A program made the translations under genes and the position numbers. Positions 34,031-45,110 of a stretch of 64,000 nucleotides of DNA are shown piece after piece. The notes beneath the pieces are model-generated. The model was not told where the DNA came from. It ran no database searches and worked only from the letters and a program-made list of their open reading frames with translations. Numbering within the stretch: the stretch's first letter is position 1; each line of letters starts with the position of its first letter. The DNA comes from Schistocerca nitens (Eukaryota > Arthropoda > Insecta > Orthoptera > Acrididae): positions 380,617,348-380,681,347 of the forward strand of contig NC_064614.1 of NCBI RefSeq assembly GCF_023898315.1, read 5' to 3'.

Positions 34031-35067
34031 CATCCCAAAATGTACTAAAAATTTAAGTGATTCTTTCTGCTAAATTGTATACGCATAATAAGGTTAATGG
34101 TTATTGGTATCCACAGTGCAGTAGTATAGTAATGATTTCACATGTGCTTCATCTCTGCTGGCTTTTGGTGTTATTATTTTCCTGTCTACTTAATTCTAAA
34201 ACTTTGCTAAGCACCAATTTTCAGTTTCTTCCTCTTGTTTTCACTAGATCCATAATTCATTTACATTAAACTGTGTTCTCCAGACAGACGGTTTTAGGCA
34301 TCTGTCCACCATTCAATGTCGGTATTTCATCATCTTTTGTTTTGTTGAATAAGGCTTTGTTCACCTGCGTCAATCTGCTTCAGATGGCGCCTTTGTCATG
34401 ATCGTGTCCAATTGTCTCGCCCCTTGAACAGCCCCACTCTTTCGCTTCTTCTTCTGTCGCTGTTCTCCTTGCTACCACTATTCATCACTTTAATCTGTGG
34501 TTAACAACGATTCTGCGATAAGTAGACTTTTTTTCTGTTTCTTGCCTAGTTCCGTTTTCATTTTTATTCGTATTACAGTTAAACAACATTTGGTATAAAT
34601 CTTAAATCGAAGTCACCTTTCTATACTGAAACAAGCAAACAAGTACGTCTGTAGGGTTTAACATTTAAAATCACGAAGTTTCGGGGATAAAATTATCGGA
34701 TGGTGAGCGGTGGTGGGGCGGAGGGGAGAGGAGGAGTTTTGGAAGGGGGAGGATGGTGGAAGCCTCTTCCTTCTCAAAGTACAACTTAACACGAAAGTAG
34801 ACAGCCATATCCGTACCAGTGCTAGCTCGAACGTTCGTACAAAAGCTATTCAATATAAAATCGTGAGGCGTTGTCCACAGCGAATAGGATGAAAAAAAAA
34901 AACGTTTAAGTGGAATAGAGAACGCATCTCGTTGCACACAGGGGAATGGGAACTGAACTAGGACTCCCCTCTCCGCTAGAAACCACAAGTTAATTACATG
35001 GAAGCCTGCGGAACTAGTTAAATGTAAAGCTTACTCCCAATCGCCTAGAGCAAATAAGAAGAATAAT
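34031..35067. other. 1 kb with no recognised gene
   Basis: AT-rich with a G-rich patch (34700-34755, several GGGG and GGA runs). The 105-codon minus-strand frame 34671-34988 reads the complement of that patch and has no domain. Confidence 0.4.
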
Positions 35068-35230
35068 CCACAAGATCCTTTCCGGCGGGGTCAGGGATTT
35101 TCTCTGCCTCGTGATGACTGGGTGTTGTGTGATGTCCTTAGGTTAGTTAGGTTTAAGTAGTTCTAAGTTCTAGGGGACTGATGACCATAGATGTTTAGTC
35201 CCATAGTGCTCAGAACCCCCACAAGATCCT
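35068..35230 (+). mobile_element. SINE C, 5'-truncated, with TSDs
   Basis: SINE C at 35080-35218 starting inside the head (CCGGCGGGGTCAGGGATTTT) with a complete tail. The 12-bp TSD CCACAAGATCCT is at 35068-35079 and 35219-35230. Confidence 0.92.
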
Positions 35231-35231
35231 A

Positions 35232-35458
35232 CCTTAAATCTTAAAAAATGGTGCAAATGGCTCTGAGCACTATGCGACTTAACTTCTGAGGTCATCAGTC
35301 GCCTAGAACTTAGAACTAATTAAACCTAACTAACCTAAGGACATCACACACATCCATGCCCGAGGCAGGATTCGAACCTGCGACCGTAGCGGTCACGCGG
35401 TTCCGGACTGAAGCGCCTTTAACCGCACGGCCACAACGGCCGGCCCTTAAATCTTAAA
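35232..35458 (-). mobile_element. SINE A, full length, antisense, with TSDs
   Basis: SINE A at 35246-35444. Its minus strand carries the A-box end GGCCGTTGTGGCCGTGCGG and B box GGTTCGAATCC. The TSD CCTTAAATCTTAAA is at 35232-35245 and 35445-35458. It sits directly beside the previous SINE C. Confidence 0.94.
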
Positions 35459-35679
35459 GGAGGAGAAATAATGAACTACTATAGCAAACTTTTGAAATTT
35501 TGATTCATTTCTCCTTGACTCATTGATGTTCCTAAGACAGTGAGAAATATAAAAACAGAGGTTTGGTTCTAAATGATAATACATATCAAAAGAAAACAAA
35601 ACGAAATATAATTTGTGTGCTGATGGTTCATTAAGTTTGGAGAAACGGTAAAGCTGTTTTCACGTGGATCGATCATATG

Positions 35680-35884
35680 GAAGTCAGATGGTTCAAATGG
35701 CTCTGAGCACTATGTGACTCAACATCTGAGGTCATCAGTTCCCTAGAACTTACGACTACTTAAACCTAACTAACCTAAGGACATCACACACATCCATGCC
35801 CGAGGCAGCATTCGAACCTGCTACCGTAGCCGTCACGCGGTTCTGGACTGAAGTGCCTAGAACCGCGGCCGGCGAAGTCAGATG
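35680..35884 (-). mobile_element. SINE A, antisense, with TSDs
   Basis: SINE A at 35691-35873. The head has lost part of the A-box region (GCCGGCCGCGGTTCTAGGCA on the minus strand). The B box is altered to GGTTCGAATGC. The TSD GAAGTCAGATG is at 35680-35690 and 35874-35884. Confidence 0.93.
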
Positions 35885-37412
35885 TATTCGAGTCCCAGTT
35901 ATTACACGTACTACGGGGTCAGTTCTTTGCAGATGCACCTGTCGTTGACAATCTTCTTTGGGGAGAAGGGGGATGGACGTTGCTCATATAAACTCCAAGG
36001 TTCTCGTTGAGCAGTACAACTTACTACCGCACTCCTACAGAGTTTGACAAAACGAGACTGGTGCGATATGAACTAATCAGAAGCCATATTGTTCTGTGCT
36101 ATATCGATTATAAACAAATTATTCTAAATAAGTGTACGTCTCGTCGTAAGAGATCTTTGTGATGATTGCCGATGGTGATTTTTGTTCTGAAGACTTTGGT
36201 TTAGCTAAACATATAGCAGTGATGGAATTTCTCCCTCTCAATTTCATACTGTGATCTAACGTGAATCAAACATTAAAAGGTTGTCTTGGACTACTGCTCC
36301 TCAATTAGCATTACTCAACTCAATGTTCGGAAGAATTTTCTATCCTAGATAAGCGCCGGTTCCGAAACTCTGACGACTCCGACCACAGGTGCCAAAGCTG
36401 ATCACAAATTATTTAATAGCAGACAGCATCACACTGGGATCTAAATTCATGTTAAATATTGTGTGACTTTAATCACCTCGCATACTAAAATAGTGTACTG
36501 AAATCCCCAGTATTTGGCCTTTCGCGGACAGCGCCCCACATGCTAAGTCATAAACCAGTCACCTACCCATGTACCCCAGTACGTTCCACCATCTTCGACC
36601 CGCTTGATCATTTATTTGTTTATTTATTCACACGTCAAGTTCAGCAGGACCAATTTGAGAAGCAAATCTCCAAGGTCACGGATCCCACCAACCGCTTAAG
36701 CTGCCAGATTTCGTCTACTATTGTTTCTTGCTGTATCATTTCTTCGGTGGAACCTAAATACTTGTACCTTGTTTCGGTCAATCTGCTTTCTTAAGAAACT
36801 ATGTGACCAAGGTAATAAGACTGCACGTACTTCACAGCTGCGTTTTTGGTTGGTTATTTCATACAAACGATGCGTTTATGTGAACAGTTAATTGAGAAAT
36901 GGAATAATTTTTGAAATAAGTTTTGCTGAAATATATGTGTACACGAGAAAAGATTCATCGATCTCGAATGAGAGACCTTAAAGCAAAATTATATCGGAAG
37001 TGGTTTTCATAACTCACCTATAAATTTGGTATGACCTGAATACTTATCGCGAATTTGAATTGTAGATTGGAAGTCTTAGTACCGAGTCATCTTCAGCGTT
37101 ACTACACAAACAGAGAAAACCAGCGACCGCTTTTTTAAAAATTGTTGAAGATAAAATTTGCCGTCTATTGACAATTTTTCATAGGCCAAATGTTAGTAGG
37201 ATGCGCAAAGTACAATGAAAAACTTTTCAGAAGAAAGTAAATCGGTACAAAACTTAATAATTTTTCAGCCGTTGCGAGAGACTACAAATTACTGTAACTA
37301 AAAAAAGGCGTTTGCCTATAAGAAGGATCAAAGTACGTTACCATTCCTATCCAGTCTGTATAATGGCTCTTGAAGTCCCAGAAGACCTGTGTCCATCAAA
37401 CTGACAGACCAT
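35885..37412. other. 1.5 kb with no recognised gene
   Basis: AT-rich sequence. No frame longer than 84 codons and no repeat ends were recognised. Confidence 0.45.
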
Positions 37413-37482
37413 TATGCGCATTACAAATGGCTCTGAGCACTATGGGACTCAACTACTGAGGTCATCAGTCTATGCACATTAC
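37413..37482 (-). mobile_element. Minimal SINE A insertion (46 bp) with TSDs
   Basis: Only the tail end of SINE A (37425-37470) is present. It is flanked by the 12-bp duplication TATGCGCATTAC (37413-37424) and TATGCACATTAC (37471-37482), which differ at one base. It shows that reverse transcription started at the 3' end and stopped after under 50 bases. Confidence 0.9.
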
Positions 37483-38616
37483 ACCGAATTGTATTACGTA
37501 ACTTGGACATTTGTATATGTATTCAGCATGTTACGGCTGATGTGCTGAATCCCAAGCCTGTAAGTGACTTCTGGCCGACGAGCCGAGCTGCATTCACCTA
37601 AACGTAAGAACTTCGTCCTACATCCCGCATTCTCGTAATACCTGTACATTTAAGTGTGTGCTTGTGAGTTACTCCTTACCTCAAAATGACTTTGCAACGG
37701 AAAAGCCAGGTCCCACACTTAAACTGCAGCAGATCGTTAAGAATTTTGTTTTTCCCTTACAAACAAAATTGTCGCAAAAAGTAACGAGCGTAAAATCCAT
37801 TAGCGTGAGTAATAAGAGTTGTAAAATAATTTTTTTCGATAACTGTTATATAATATTAGCAAGTGACAATCTTTTATCACATTAAGACTGAGAAAAACAA
37901 AATAAATAAATAAAATGAAATAAACTTTGCACTTCTGAAATTTAACTACCGACTGTCAACACAATAGGAATTTTTTACTGGTAGCGCAGAATAATGACAA
38001 TGTCTCTTGAGAAGCTACTATAGAAAGAAATTTCTCAGCAGGAAAACCAGAGTACGAATCACTGTCATGCCGAAGACTGCCAAAACATTGCTTTCGTTTT
38101 ACTCTATAATATAACGCAACACCTTAGATGGTAGGATTTCACGCATATAAACGTCATGCTTGGTCTTGTGAACAACTAGACGGCAGCTATCGGGATGAAA
38201 GTCTCGAATGAAAGTCGAACGAGACTGATGTCTCATCAACGCCAACCCCATACCCAATTTTGCAGCACTTCTGAGAACGGATAAAGGTTGACTGCTCCGG
38301 GAAGAAACGGATGTATTACGGCATTGTTGTATATATTACTGAGTATCTTGCGTTCTCTGGTGAAGTTCAGAAATTGCGATTTCACGCTATGCAGTAAACG
38401 AGCTAATATGCCTTAGCGCAAGAATTTCATCGTTTCACATGTGACAGAATTCGCTTACGTAGTCTCCTCTTACTGTATATATGCTTTTTTATTACGTTTG
38501 GTTGGATATCACTTTCACGATATTACAGAGCTTATTTAAAATGAGACGTACTTGTAGTTTTGGAATCTTACCAACCAGCTTCATAGTTACACCAGTCATA
38601 TCCCTCTGCAGTACCA

Positions 38617-38654
<38 letters not shown>

Positions 38655-39149
38655 CTCTTTTTGTCAAATGTGATTGTTCAGGATAAATCGGATTTACATT
38701 TGTATGCAGTGATTTAGTTACTTGTAAATATATTTCTCGTTGCATAAATCAGCGGGCAAAAATTTCACGTTTCGAAAACAGTACACTGATCAGCATGGGC
38801 CGTAATTCCTACTATTTTCTGTCGAGGATATCGGGAAATACGCAGCAGTTAATTTTTTTTCAAGAGAAATATTTAACGATATATAAGAGTAAACCAACAA
38901 TTTTTGTTATTTTCAAGTGAGTTAGTTCTGAATATCACCATAAGTTAAATATCGACAAGCATGTGTCGAGACAACAGTGTGCCCATTTATTACAAAATTA
39001 TGTAAGTTATATGTAGACTTGCCACCAGTACCAGACTGAAAGAGACGTGTATGAAACGATCAGGGGAACAATCCATTGAACCCATGTATGATAGTGTAAA
39101 GGAAGGAAGGCAAGCATTTCGAAGTTATATTTGTAATCTACTTGATAAA
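37483..39149. other. 1.7 kb with no recognised gene; (CT)n microsatellite
   Basis: AT-rich. A (CT)n microsatellite of about 14 units lies at 38621-38648 and makes a Ser/Leu shadow frame. No coding domain was recognised. Confidence 0.45.
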
Positions 39150-39890
39150 ACGGAAAATAACAAATAACAAGGAGAGCGTTTCTGAAGAAGAGAAATTTGT
39201 TAACATCGAATATTGATTTAAGTGTCAGGAAGTCGTTTCTGAAAGTATTTGTATGGAGTGTAGCCATGTATGGAAGTGAAACATGGACGATAAATAGTTT
39301 AGACAAGAAGAGAATAGCCGGCCGAAGTGGCCGTGCGGTTAAAGGCGCTGCAGTCTGGAACCGCAAGACCGCGCCGGTCGCAGGTTCGAATCCTGCCTCG
39401 GGCATGGATGTTTGTGATGTCCTTAGGTTAGTTAGGTTTAACTAGTTCTAAGTTCTAGGGGACTAATGACCTCAGCAGTTGAGTCCCATAGTGCTCAGAG
39501 CCATTTGAACCAAGAAGAGAATAGAAGCTTTCGAAACGTGGTCCTACAGAAGAATGCCGAAGATTAGATGGGTAGATCACGTAACTAATGAGGGGGTATT
39601 GAGTAGAATTGGGGAGAAGAGGAGTTTGTGGCACAACTTGACTAGAAGAAGGGATCGGTTCGTAGGACATGTTCTGAGGCATCAAGGGATCACCAATTTA
39701 GTACTGGAGGGCAGCGTGGAGGGTAAAAATCGTAGAGGGAGATCAAGAGGTGAATGCACTAAGCAGGTTCAGAAGGATGTAGGCTGCAGTAGGTACTGGG
39801 AGATGAAGCAGCTTGCACAGGATAGGGTAGCATGGAGAGCTGCATCAAACCAGTCTCAGGACTAAAGACAACAACAACAAATATGAAAAC
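39150..39890 (+). pseudogene. RTE-like LINE 3' end, interrupted by SINE A
   Basis: Before the SINE, the frame 39197-39317 reads VRKSFLKVFVWSVAMYGSET and WTINSLDKKR. After it, the text resumes with IEAFETW- and RRM-like pieces, IRWVDHVT (39563 onward), DRFVGHVLRHQGITNLVLEG and MKQLAQDRVAWRAASNQSQD to a stop at 39865. This is the C-terminal end of endonuclease-reverse-transcriptase (RTE-type) elements. The 3' end runs into an ACAACAACAA tail. The last 103-codon frame (39554-39865) is open, so this copy is fairly young. Confidence 0.88.
39304..39524 (+). mobile_element. SINE A, full length, inside the RTE-like LINE
   Basis: SINE A at 39318-39510. The head GCCGAAGTGGCCGTGCGG has a cleanly readable A box, and the B box is GGTTCGAATCC. 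The 14-bp TSD CAAGAAGAGAATAG is at 39304-39317 and 39511-39524. Confidence 0.95.
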
Positions 39891-40565
39891 GCAACCTGTG
39901 TAACAAATTTGAAAGGTGAATGATTGCAAAAGAGAAATGATAGCTAAATGGTCAGGTAGAAAATGAAAAACATGATAATTCAGAGACTTCGAGCATAATA
40001 ACGTTCTACCTGCTACATTGGTAAGGAATCCCTAGTTATCTCAATGCATTTAGGTTACATAAATCATTCGCCTATTAGCAAGACAGATCATAACTATTTC
40101 GCAAGGTTTGTCGAACCATCACGAAGACTTCCGGCTTTCCTCGAAATAATGAAACGTGAGACGCACTGGTCTAACAGGCGTTGCAGATGTTTTAATTTCG
40201 GAAAGTTTCCCGCTTCTGTAGCTGCTGTTCAGATGTGAACCTTCACATAGATGCGAGCTCATCTATGAAGCGCTACCTGCCAATTACCGCGGAAGCTGCT
40301 GTCGGTGATCATTAAGCGGCTGGGGAGAGTGGAGCCTTGATAAGAAACAGGCCGGAAGAGGCAGCCCGAGGCCCACTTCCTGCGGGCGAGCCGGGCCGGC
40401 AGACCTCAGGGTTTCGCACCAGTTACGTCGCACCGTCCCACTCGTTATTTCCCCGTTGCTGTTTTCCTCAAGACTGCCTGTGGAATTTGTCTAAGAACCA
40501 GACTGTTTACCACAGCGTTGTACATCCCACGTTACTGACTAAATTACCATAACGAAAAATGTTTC
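39891..40565. other. No gene seen
   Basis: Mixed sequence with a GC-rich patch (40330-40440). No recognised feature. Confidence 0.4.
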
Positions 40566-40781
40566 ATCATAGCATAGAGCCGGCGTCCGTGGCCGAGCGG
40601 TTCTAGGCGCTTCAGTCCGGAATCGCGGGACTGCTAGGGTCGCAGGTTCGAATCCTGCCTCGGGCATGAATGTGTGTGCTGTCTTAGGTTAGTTAGGTTT
40701 AAGTAGTTCTAAGATCTAGGGGACTGATGACTTCAAATGTTATGTCCCATAGTGCTCAGAGCCACTTTTTATCATAGCATA
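40566..40781 (+). mobile_element. SINE A, full length, with TSDs
   Basis: SINE A at 40577-40770 with A box GTGGCCGAGCGG and B box GGTTCGAATCC. The TSD ATCATAGCATA is at 40566-40576 and 40771-40781. Confidence 0.95.
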
Positions 40782-41305
40782 AAAAAACGTGAATATGTCC
40801 TGGGCAGGGCTAGGGATCTAAAAGAAAGGGAACTAAATTTTTTACTTATTTGGCAGCTCAAATACATTTAAATCAAAGCATCTTGACGTATCCGTACCTT
40901 TTTACTTGTCAGTAGTTGAACCAATGTCTTGTAAGGTAATGCATCGTGTCAACTAAAATAACATGATACATGATGTCATGTCGTGTAACAAGACACATGC
41001 CATCTTATCTTCCAACGTGGCATTTGTGATGAAGTGCAATACGATACAACGTGTCAAAGTTTACAATGCACGCATCTCCACTCTAATACTTCCTATTATA
41101 GGTGCACCGCCACTCTCGGGTATTTCCTATAGTAAATGTATCCCACTCTCTAGAGTCTGGAATTACATAACTTTGTGTCTATTTGTTCTTATTTCCCTCG
41201 CAATGTTGTAATAAGGAGTGAGTTTGGGGGAGAAATGGTCCCATCCGGGAAAAAAATCAACCCTACCCACCTAGAAATCAAAATGTTTTACTGACAGAAC
41301 AGTTA
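40782..41305. other. No gene seen
   Basis: AT-rich sequence with no recognised feature. Confidence 0.4.
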
Positions 41306-41795
41306 GGAGATACAATGGGTCAACTAAAGAGACTGTCTACAATACAGCTGTCCGACGTCTTCCAGAGTACTGTTGCGCGAAATGGGATCCGTAACAGAAA
41401 GTATTAACGGAAGACATCGAAAAAGCTCAAAACAGGACAGCTCAACTGTCACGAAACAGAGACGATCAGGTCACGGATGTCATACGCAAGTTACAGGTGC
41501 AGTCATTTTAGAAAAAGGCGTTATTCATTGCGCGAGATCTTTTCACGAAATTTTAACCACAGACTTCGTCTTCCACCAGTGCGAAAATATTTTGTCGACG
41601 CCGACCTACATAGGGAGAAATATCGGATTAATAAAATAAGGGGAATCAGAGCACGCATGGTAAGATTTAAGTGTTCATTTTTCTCACGCACTGTTCGAGA
41701 GCGGAACGGTAGAGAAATAATCTGAGGATAGTTCGATGAACCTCCTGCGAGGCATGTAAGGATTAATTGCAGAGTACTCATGTAGATATAGAAGA
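41306..41795 (+). pseudogene. LINE 3' end (reverse transcriptase C-terminus)
   Basis: Frames on the plus strand read TAVRRLPEYCCAKWDP (41343-41390), AQNRTAQLSRNRD, FNHRLRLPPVRKYFVDADLH (41546-41605) and INKIRGIRARMVRFKCSFF (41627-41683), then SRTVRERNG. This is the same C-terminal segment as in the copies at 22536 and 45111, in different decay states. The 3' end is near 41790 (CATGTAGATATAG), consistent with a GATGTA-type tail. It is 5'-truncated. Confidence 0.82.
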
Positions 41796-42177
41796 AAACA
41801 TTTCAATCTAAAAACAAATGTTTTAGCCTCGTTTACAAAAAGGAAAAACGATGTACAAGAGTGTTAGAGCTACAGTGAGATTTTAAGTGAAAACTAATTC
41901 AGGTGTCTAATAACATCATCAAAACCTATGATTGAAGCGAATTCAGTGAAATTTAGACCTGTCTCTAAACTTAGTGCAAGGATTGTACGAGGGGCATTCA
42001 ATAAGTAATGCAACACAGTTTCTTCTGAAATTAGGTTGGTTTTACTCAGGACTCAATACACCATATCATTCCCCACTCTTTTAGCTACAAAATCCTATTT
42101 TTCAACATAATCCCCGTTCAATGTGACGGCCTTACGCCTGCTTGGGACCCCTCTGCTGGTCGGCTTCGGAGCCATCG

Positions 42178-43360
42178 TCATACTACATAAATATGCCCCC
42201 CTTCCCCTCTATTATCTACGTACTGCTTCCTGAGGAATGCATCATTGATTGGGTCAAATAGACGGAATTCAGAAGGTGCGAGATCCGTGCTGTAGAATGG
42301 AAGAGGAAAACCACTCCGATGAAGTTTTGTGGGCTCCTCGAAGATACACCGACTTGTGAGGACATGTGTTGTCATGGAGAAGGAGAAGTTCGTTTCCATT
42401 TTTGTGGCAACTAACAAGCTGAAGGTAGCACAATACACATCAGAGTTGATCGTTGCACCATGATGGAGGATATCAAACAGAATAACTTCTTCAGAGTCCC
42501 AAAAGACCGTCGCCATGACTTTACCGGCTGAAGGAATGTTTTTGAACATTTTATGACGGAGAGGTGGTGTGCCACTCCATGGATCACAGTTTTATTTACG
42601 GTTAGAAGTTAAGAACACATGTTTCATGGACTGTGACGATGTTCGACAAAATATCGTCACGATCAGTCTCGTAAAGCGCAAGCAATGCCACAGAGATGGT
42701 CCTTCGTTGCTCTTTGTCGTTACCAGTTAGGCGGTGTGGAACCAAGTTGGCACACACATCACTGAGTAACTGGTGGACAAGTGTGTCTCAGAACTACCAA
42801 CAGAGACGTCCAGCTGAAGAGTGAGGTATTTGTGATTTTTCGATCACCTCGAATGAGAGACAGAGCGAGATGGCGCAGTGGTTAGCACCCTGGACTCGCA
42901 TTCGGGAGGACGACGGTTCAATCCCGCGTCCGTCCATCCTGATTTAGGTTTTCCGTGATTTCCCTAAATCGCTCCAGGCAAATGTCGGGATGGTTCCTTT
43001 GAAAGGGCACGGCCGACTTCCTTTCCCGTCCTTCCGTAAACCGATGAGATCGATGACCTCTCTGTTTGGTCTCTTCCGCCAAAACAACCCAACCCAACCC
43101 CTCGAATGAGAGTGTCCGCACGTTCCATTATTGCGGGAGTCACAGCCTTGTGCGGCGGGCCGGTACGCTGGAGGTCGGTCGAGTTGGTGGTACTCTCCCC
43201 ACAGACGCCTCGCCCAATGACTCACCGTGCTTTTGTTCACTGTCAGATCTCCATAGTCATTCTGTAAGAGCCTTTGAATATCTGAGATGCTGCGTATTTC
43301 CTCCAAAAGATACTCAGTGAGAGCTCTCTGCCTGGAACACACCTCCATTACAGAAGCCAT
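42178..43360 (-). pseudogene. Mariner transposase, broken
   Basis: The N-terminal frame (start about 43360) reads MASVMEVCSRQRALTEYLLE and NKSTVSHWARRLWGEYHQLD, the two helix-turn-helix segments, then is cut by a SINE at 43099. The C-terminal frame 42178-42549 reads PSAGKVMATVFWDSEEVILF, HHGATINSDVYCA and STDLAPSEFRLFDPI, with the third catalytic Asp present. The second Asp block (QDN) is replaced by a frameshifted segment. The first Asp block between 42560 and 42850 is degraded. It is dead. Confidence 0.9.
42847..43112 (+). mobile_element. SINE E, full length, in mariner
   Basis: A fourth head type at 42860-43099: A box ATGGCGCAGTGGTTAGC, B box GGTTCAATCCC, then a body with GATTTCCCTAAATCGCTCC and an AACCCAACCC-type end. 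The 13-bp TSD CCTCGAATGAGAG is at 42847-42859 and 43100-43112. Its tail is unrelated to that of SINEs A and C. Confidence 0.94.
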
Positions 43361-43569
43361 GGTTCAAAAAATGGCTCTGAGCACTATGGGACTCAACTGC
43401 TGTGGTCATTAGTCCCCTAGAACTTAGAACTACTTAAACCTAACTAACCTAAGGACATCACAAACATCCATGCCCGAGGCAGGATTCGAACCTGCGACCG
43501 TAGCAGTCGCACGGTTCCGGACTGCGCGCCTAGAACCGCGAGACCACCGCGGCCGGCTACAGAAGCCAT
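43349..43569 (-). mobile_element. SINE A, full length, in mariner
   Basis: SINE A at 43361-43557 on the minus strand. The 12-bp TSD TACAGAAGCCAT is at 43349-43360 and 43558-43569. It lies at the start codon region of the mariner transposase. Confidence 0.94.
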
Positions 43570-43582
43570 TTCGAAGACTATG

Positions 43583-43803
43583 GATAGCACCATCGCCGCG
43601 CGGGATTAGCCGAGCGGTCTACGGCGCTGCAGTCATGGACTGTGTGGCTGGTCCCGGCGGAGGTTCGAGTCCTCCCTCGGGCATGGGTGTGTGTGTTTGT
43701 CCTTAGGATAATTTAGGTTAAGTAGTGTGTAAGCTTAGGGACTGATGACCTTAGCAGTTAAGTCCCATAAGATTGAACATTTGAACAATTTGATAGCACC
43801 ATC
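43583..43803 (+). mobile_element. SINE B, full length, in mariner
   Basis: SINE B at 43595-43791 with head GCCGCGCGGGATTAGCCGAG and B box GGTTCGAGTCC. The 12-bp TSD GATAGCACCATC is at 43583-43594 and 43792-43803. It is only about 25 bases from the preceding SINE A. Confidence 0.94.
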
Positions 43804-44029
43804 ACCTGACTTCATGAACTATTAGGGCTGAAACAAGATTCCATGATGCCGCACAATAAAATTCTGCATTTTTTTTTTTTTTCAAAAGCAATTGCTCTCG
43901 AAAAAAAGTGTTGCGTTACTTATTGAACGCACCTCCTAGAATATTAAAAACCGTGGTAAACAGAGCTCCAGCTTATAATCCGTCAGTAATTCAGATTCTC
44001 ACAACATTTCAGGCTTTGGCACAAGCTGA

Positions 44030-44335
44030 ATGACGACCGAGGCGGGCTGGCGCAGTGCCCCGACGCTGGCGCCATGGCGGGTCCCCGTCCGTGACGTCAC
44101 GGCTCCGCTGCGTCTGCGCCGCAAGTGGCACAGCGGCCGGCCGCCGCCCTCGACCGAGTGAAAGGCTGGCTGCCGGCTGCCGGCTGCGGCAGAAGACCTG
44201 GAGGACGCGCCGCGTTGCGTCACGCCGCGCCTCTGCCAGCGCAGAGCCCGCCTACTGCCGCAGCCACACAGTTGTTGCGGTGGGCTGCGTGTCACCGCTC
44301 CAGGATACCTCCAGGGGCCCGATTTGGCACTGACA
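44030..44335. promoter_or_regulatory. CpG-rich island with CRE palindrome (candidate)
   Basis: About 300 bases of strongly GC- and CpG-rich sequence stand out from AT-rich flanks. A perfect CRE-type site TGACGTCA is at 44092-44099. Open frames on both strands (for example 43999-44346 minus, 115 codons) are most simply explained by the lack of AT-rich stops. It could be an orphan promoter or a first exon. No TATA box, initiator or downstream exon was identified, so the regulatory role is a guess. Confidence 0.3.
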
Positions 44336-44408
44336 TTTGCTACCATAGCGAGTAATATTCTGACAATCTCTCATGGCGTTAAGTACAGGGTGCACCCGGC
44401 CACTACCG

Positions 44409-44631
44409 ACTACATTTTGCCGCGCGGTATTAGCCGAGCGGTCTAGGCGCTGCAGTCATGGACTGTGCGGCTGATCCCGGAGGAGGTTCGAGTCCTCCTT
44501 CGGGCATGGGTGTGTCTGTTTCTTCTTAGGATAATTTAGGTTAAGTAGTGTGTAAGTTTAGGGACTGATGACCTTAGCAGTTAAGTCCCATAAGATGTCA
44601 CACACATTTGAACATTTTTGAACTAAATTTT
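44409..44631 (+). mobile_element. SINE B, full length, with TSDs
   Basis: SINE B at 44419-44621 with A box GCCGAGCGG and B box GGTTCGAGTCC. The TSD is ACTACATTTT (44409-44418) and ACTAAATTTT (44622-44631), with one mismatch. Confidence 0.9.
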
Positions 44632-44752
44632 GGATATTATTCGGGGATTCTTTTTTAATATTTCGGTATAAGAGACACGCATGCCCAGCTGGCTTGTTGT
44701 TCTTGCATTTCGTTTAATTTCTTATTATGGTTATCATTGTATCGCACTAAAA

Positions 44753-44949
44753 GATCTGTACTAGGCGCGCAGTCCGGAACCGTGCGACTGCTACGGTCGC
44801 AGGTTCGAATCCTGCCTCGGGCATGGATGTGCGTGATGTCCTTAGGTTAGTTAGGTTTAAGTAGTTCTAAGTTCTAGGGGACTGATGACCACAGCAGTTG
44901 AGTCCCATAGTGCTCAGAGCCATTTGAACCATTTTTTTGATCTGTACTA
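44753..44949 (+). mobile_element. SINE A, 5'-truncated, with TSDs
   Basis: SINE A at 44764-44938 lacking the first part of the head. The B box is GGTTCGAATCC. The TSD GATCTGTACTA is at 44753-44763 and 44939-44949. Confidence 0.93.
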
Positions 44950-45110
44950 CGGTGCAGCTATTGGTGATATGCGCTGGGTGTTTTGTTTGGAAACAAACTT
45001 GTTCCTTTCAATTACTGTTGACAGCAGTAATGCCCACCTCACTCTTCGTCCTCAAGATTGCCATCAACAGTGCTTGGTTCTACATCGGGATAGTTTTTCC
45101 AGCAGTTTCA

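Larger units (their letters stand above)
41986..43938 (-). mobile_element. Mariner element carrying three SINEs
   Basis: The element spans 41988-43936 with TA at 41986-41987 and 43937-43938. The ends are inverted repeats (GTTCAATAAGTAACGCAACA on the minus strand at the right, ATTCAATAAGTAATGCAACA at the left). Three SINEs of three families sit inside (42860-43099, 43361-43557 and 43595-43791), each with its own TSD. Removing them leaves about 1.28 kb. Confidence 0.93.

Noticed and set aside
38621..38648. (CT)n run as an array or CRISPR-like repeat
   Set aside because: It is a simple dinucleotide microsatellite. No spaced direct repeats of CRISPR type occur anywhere in the window.
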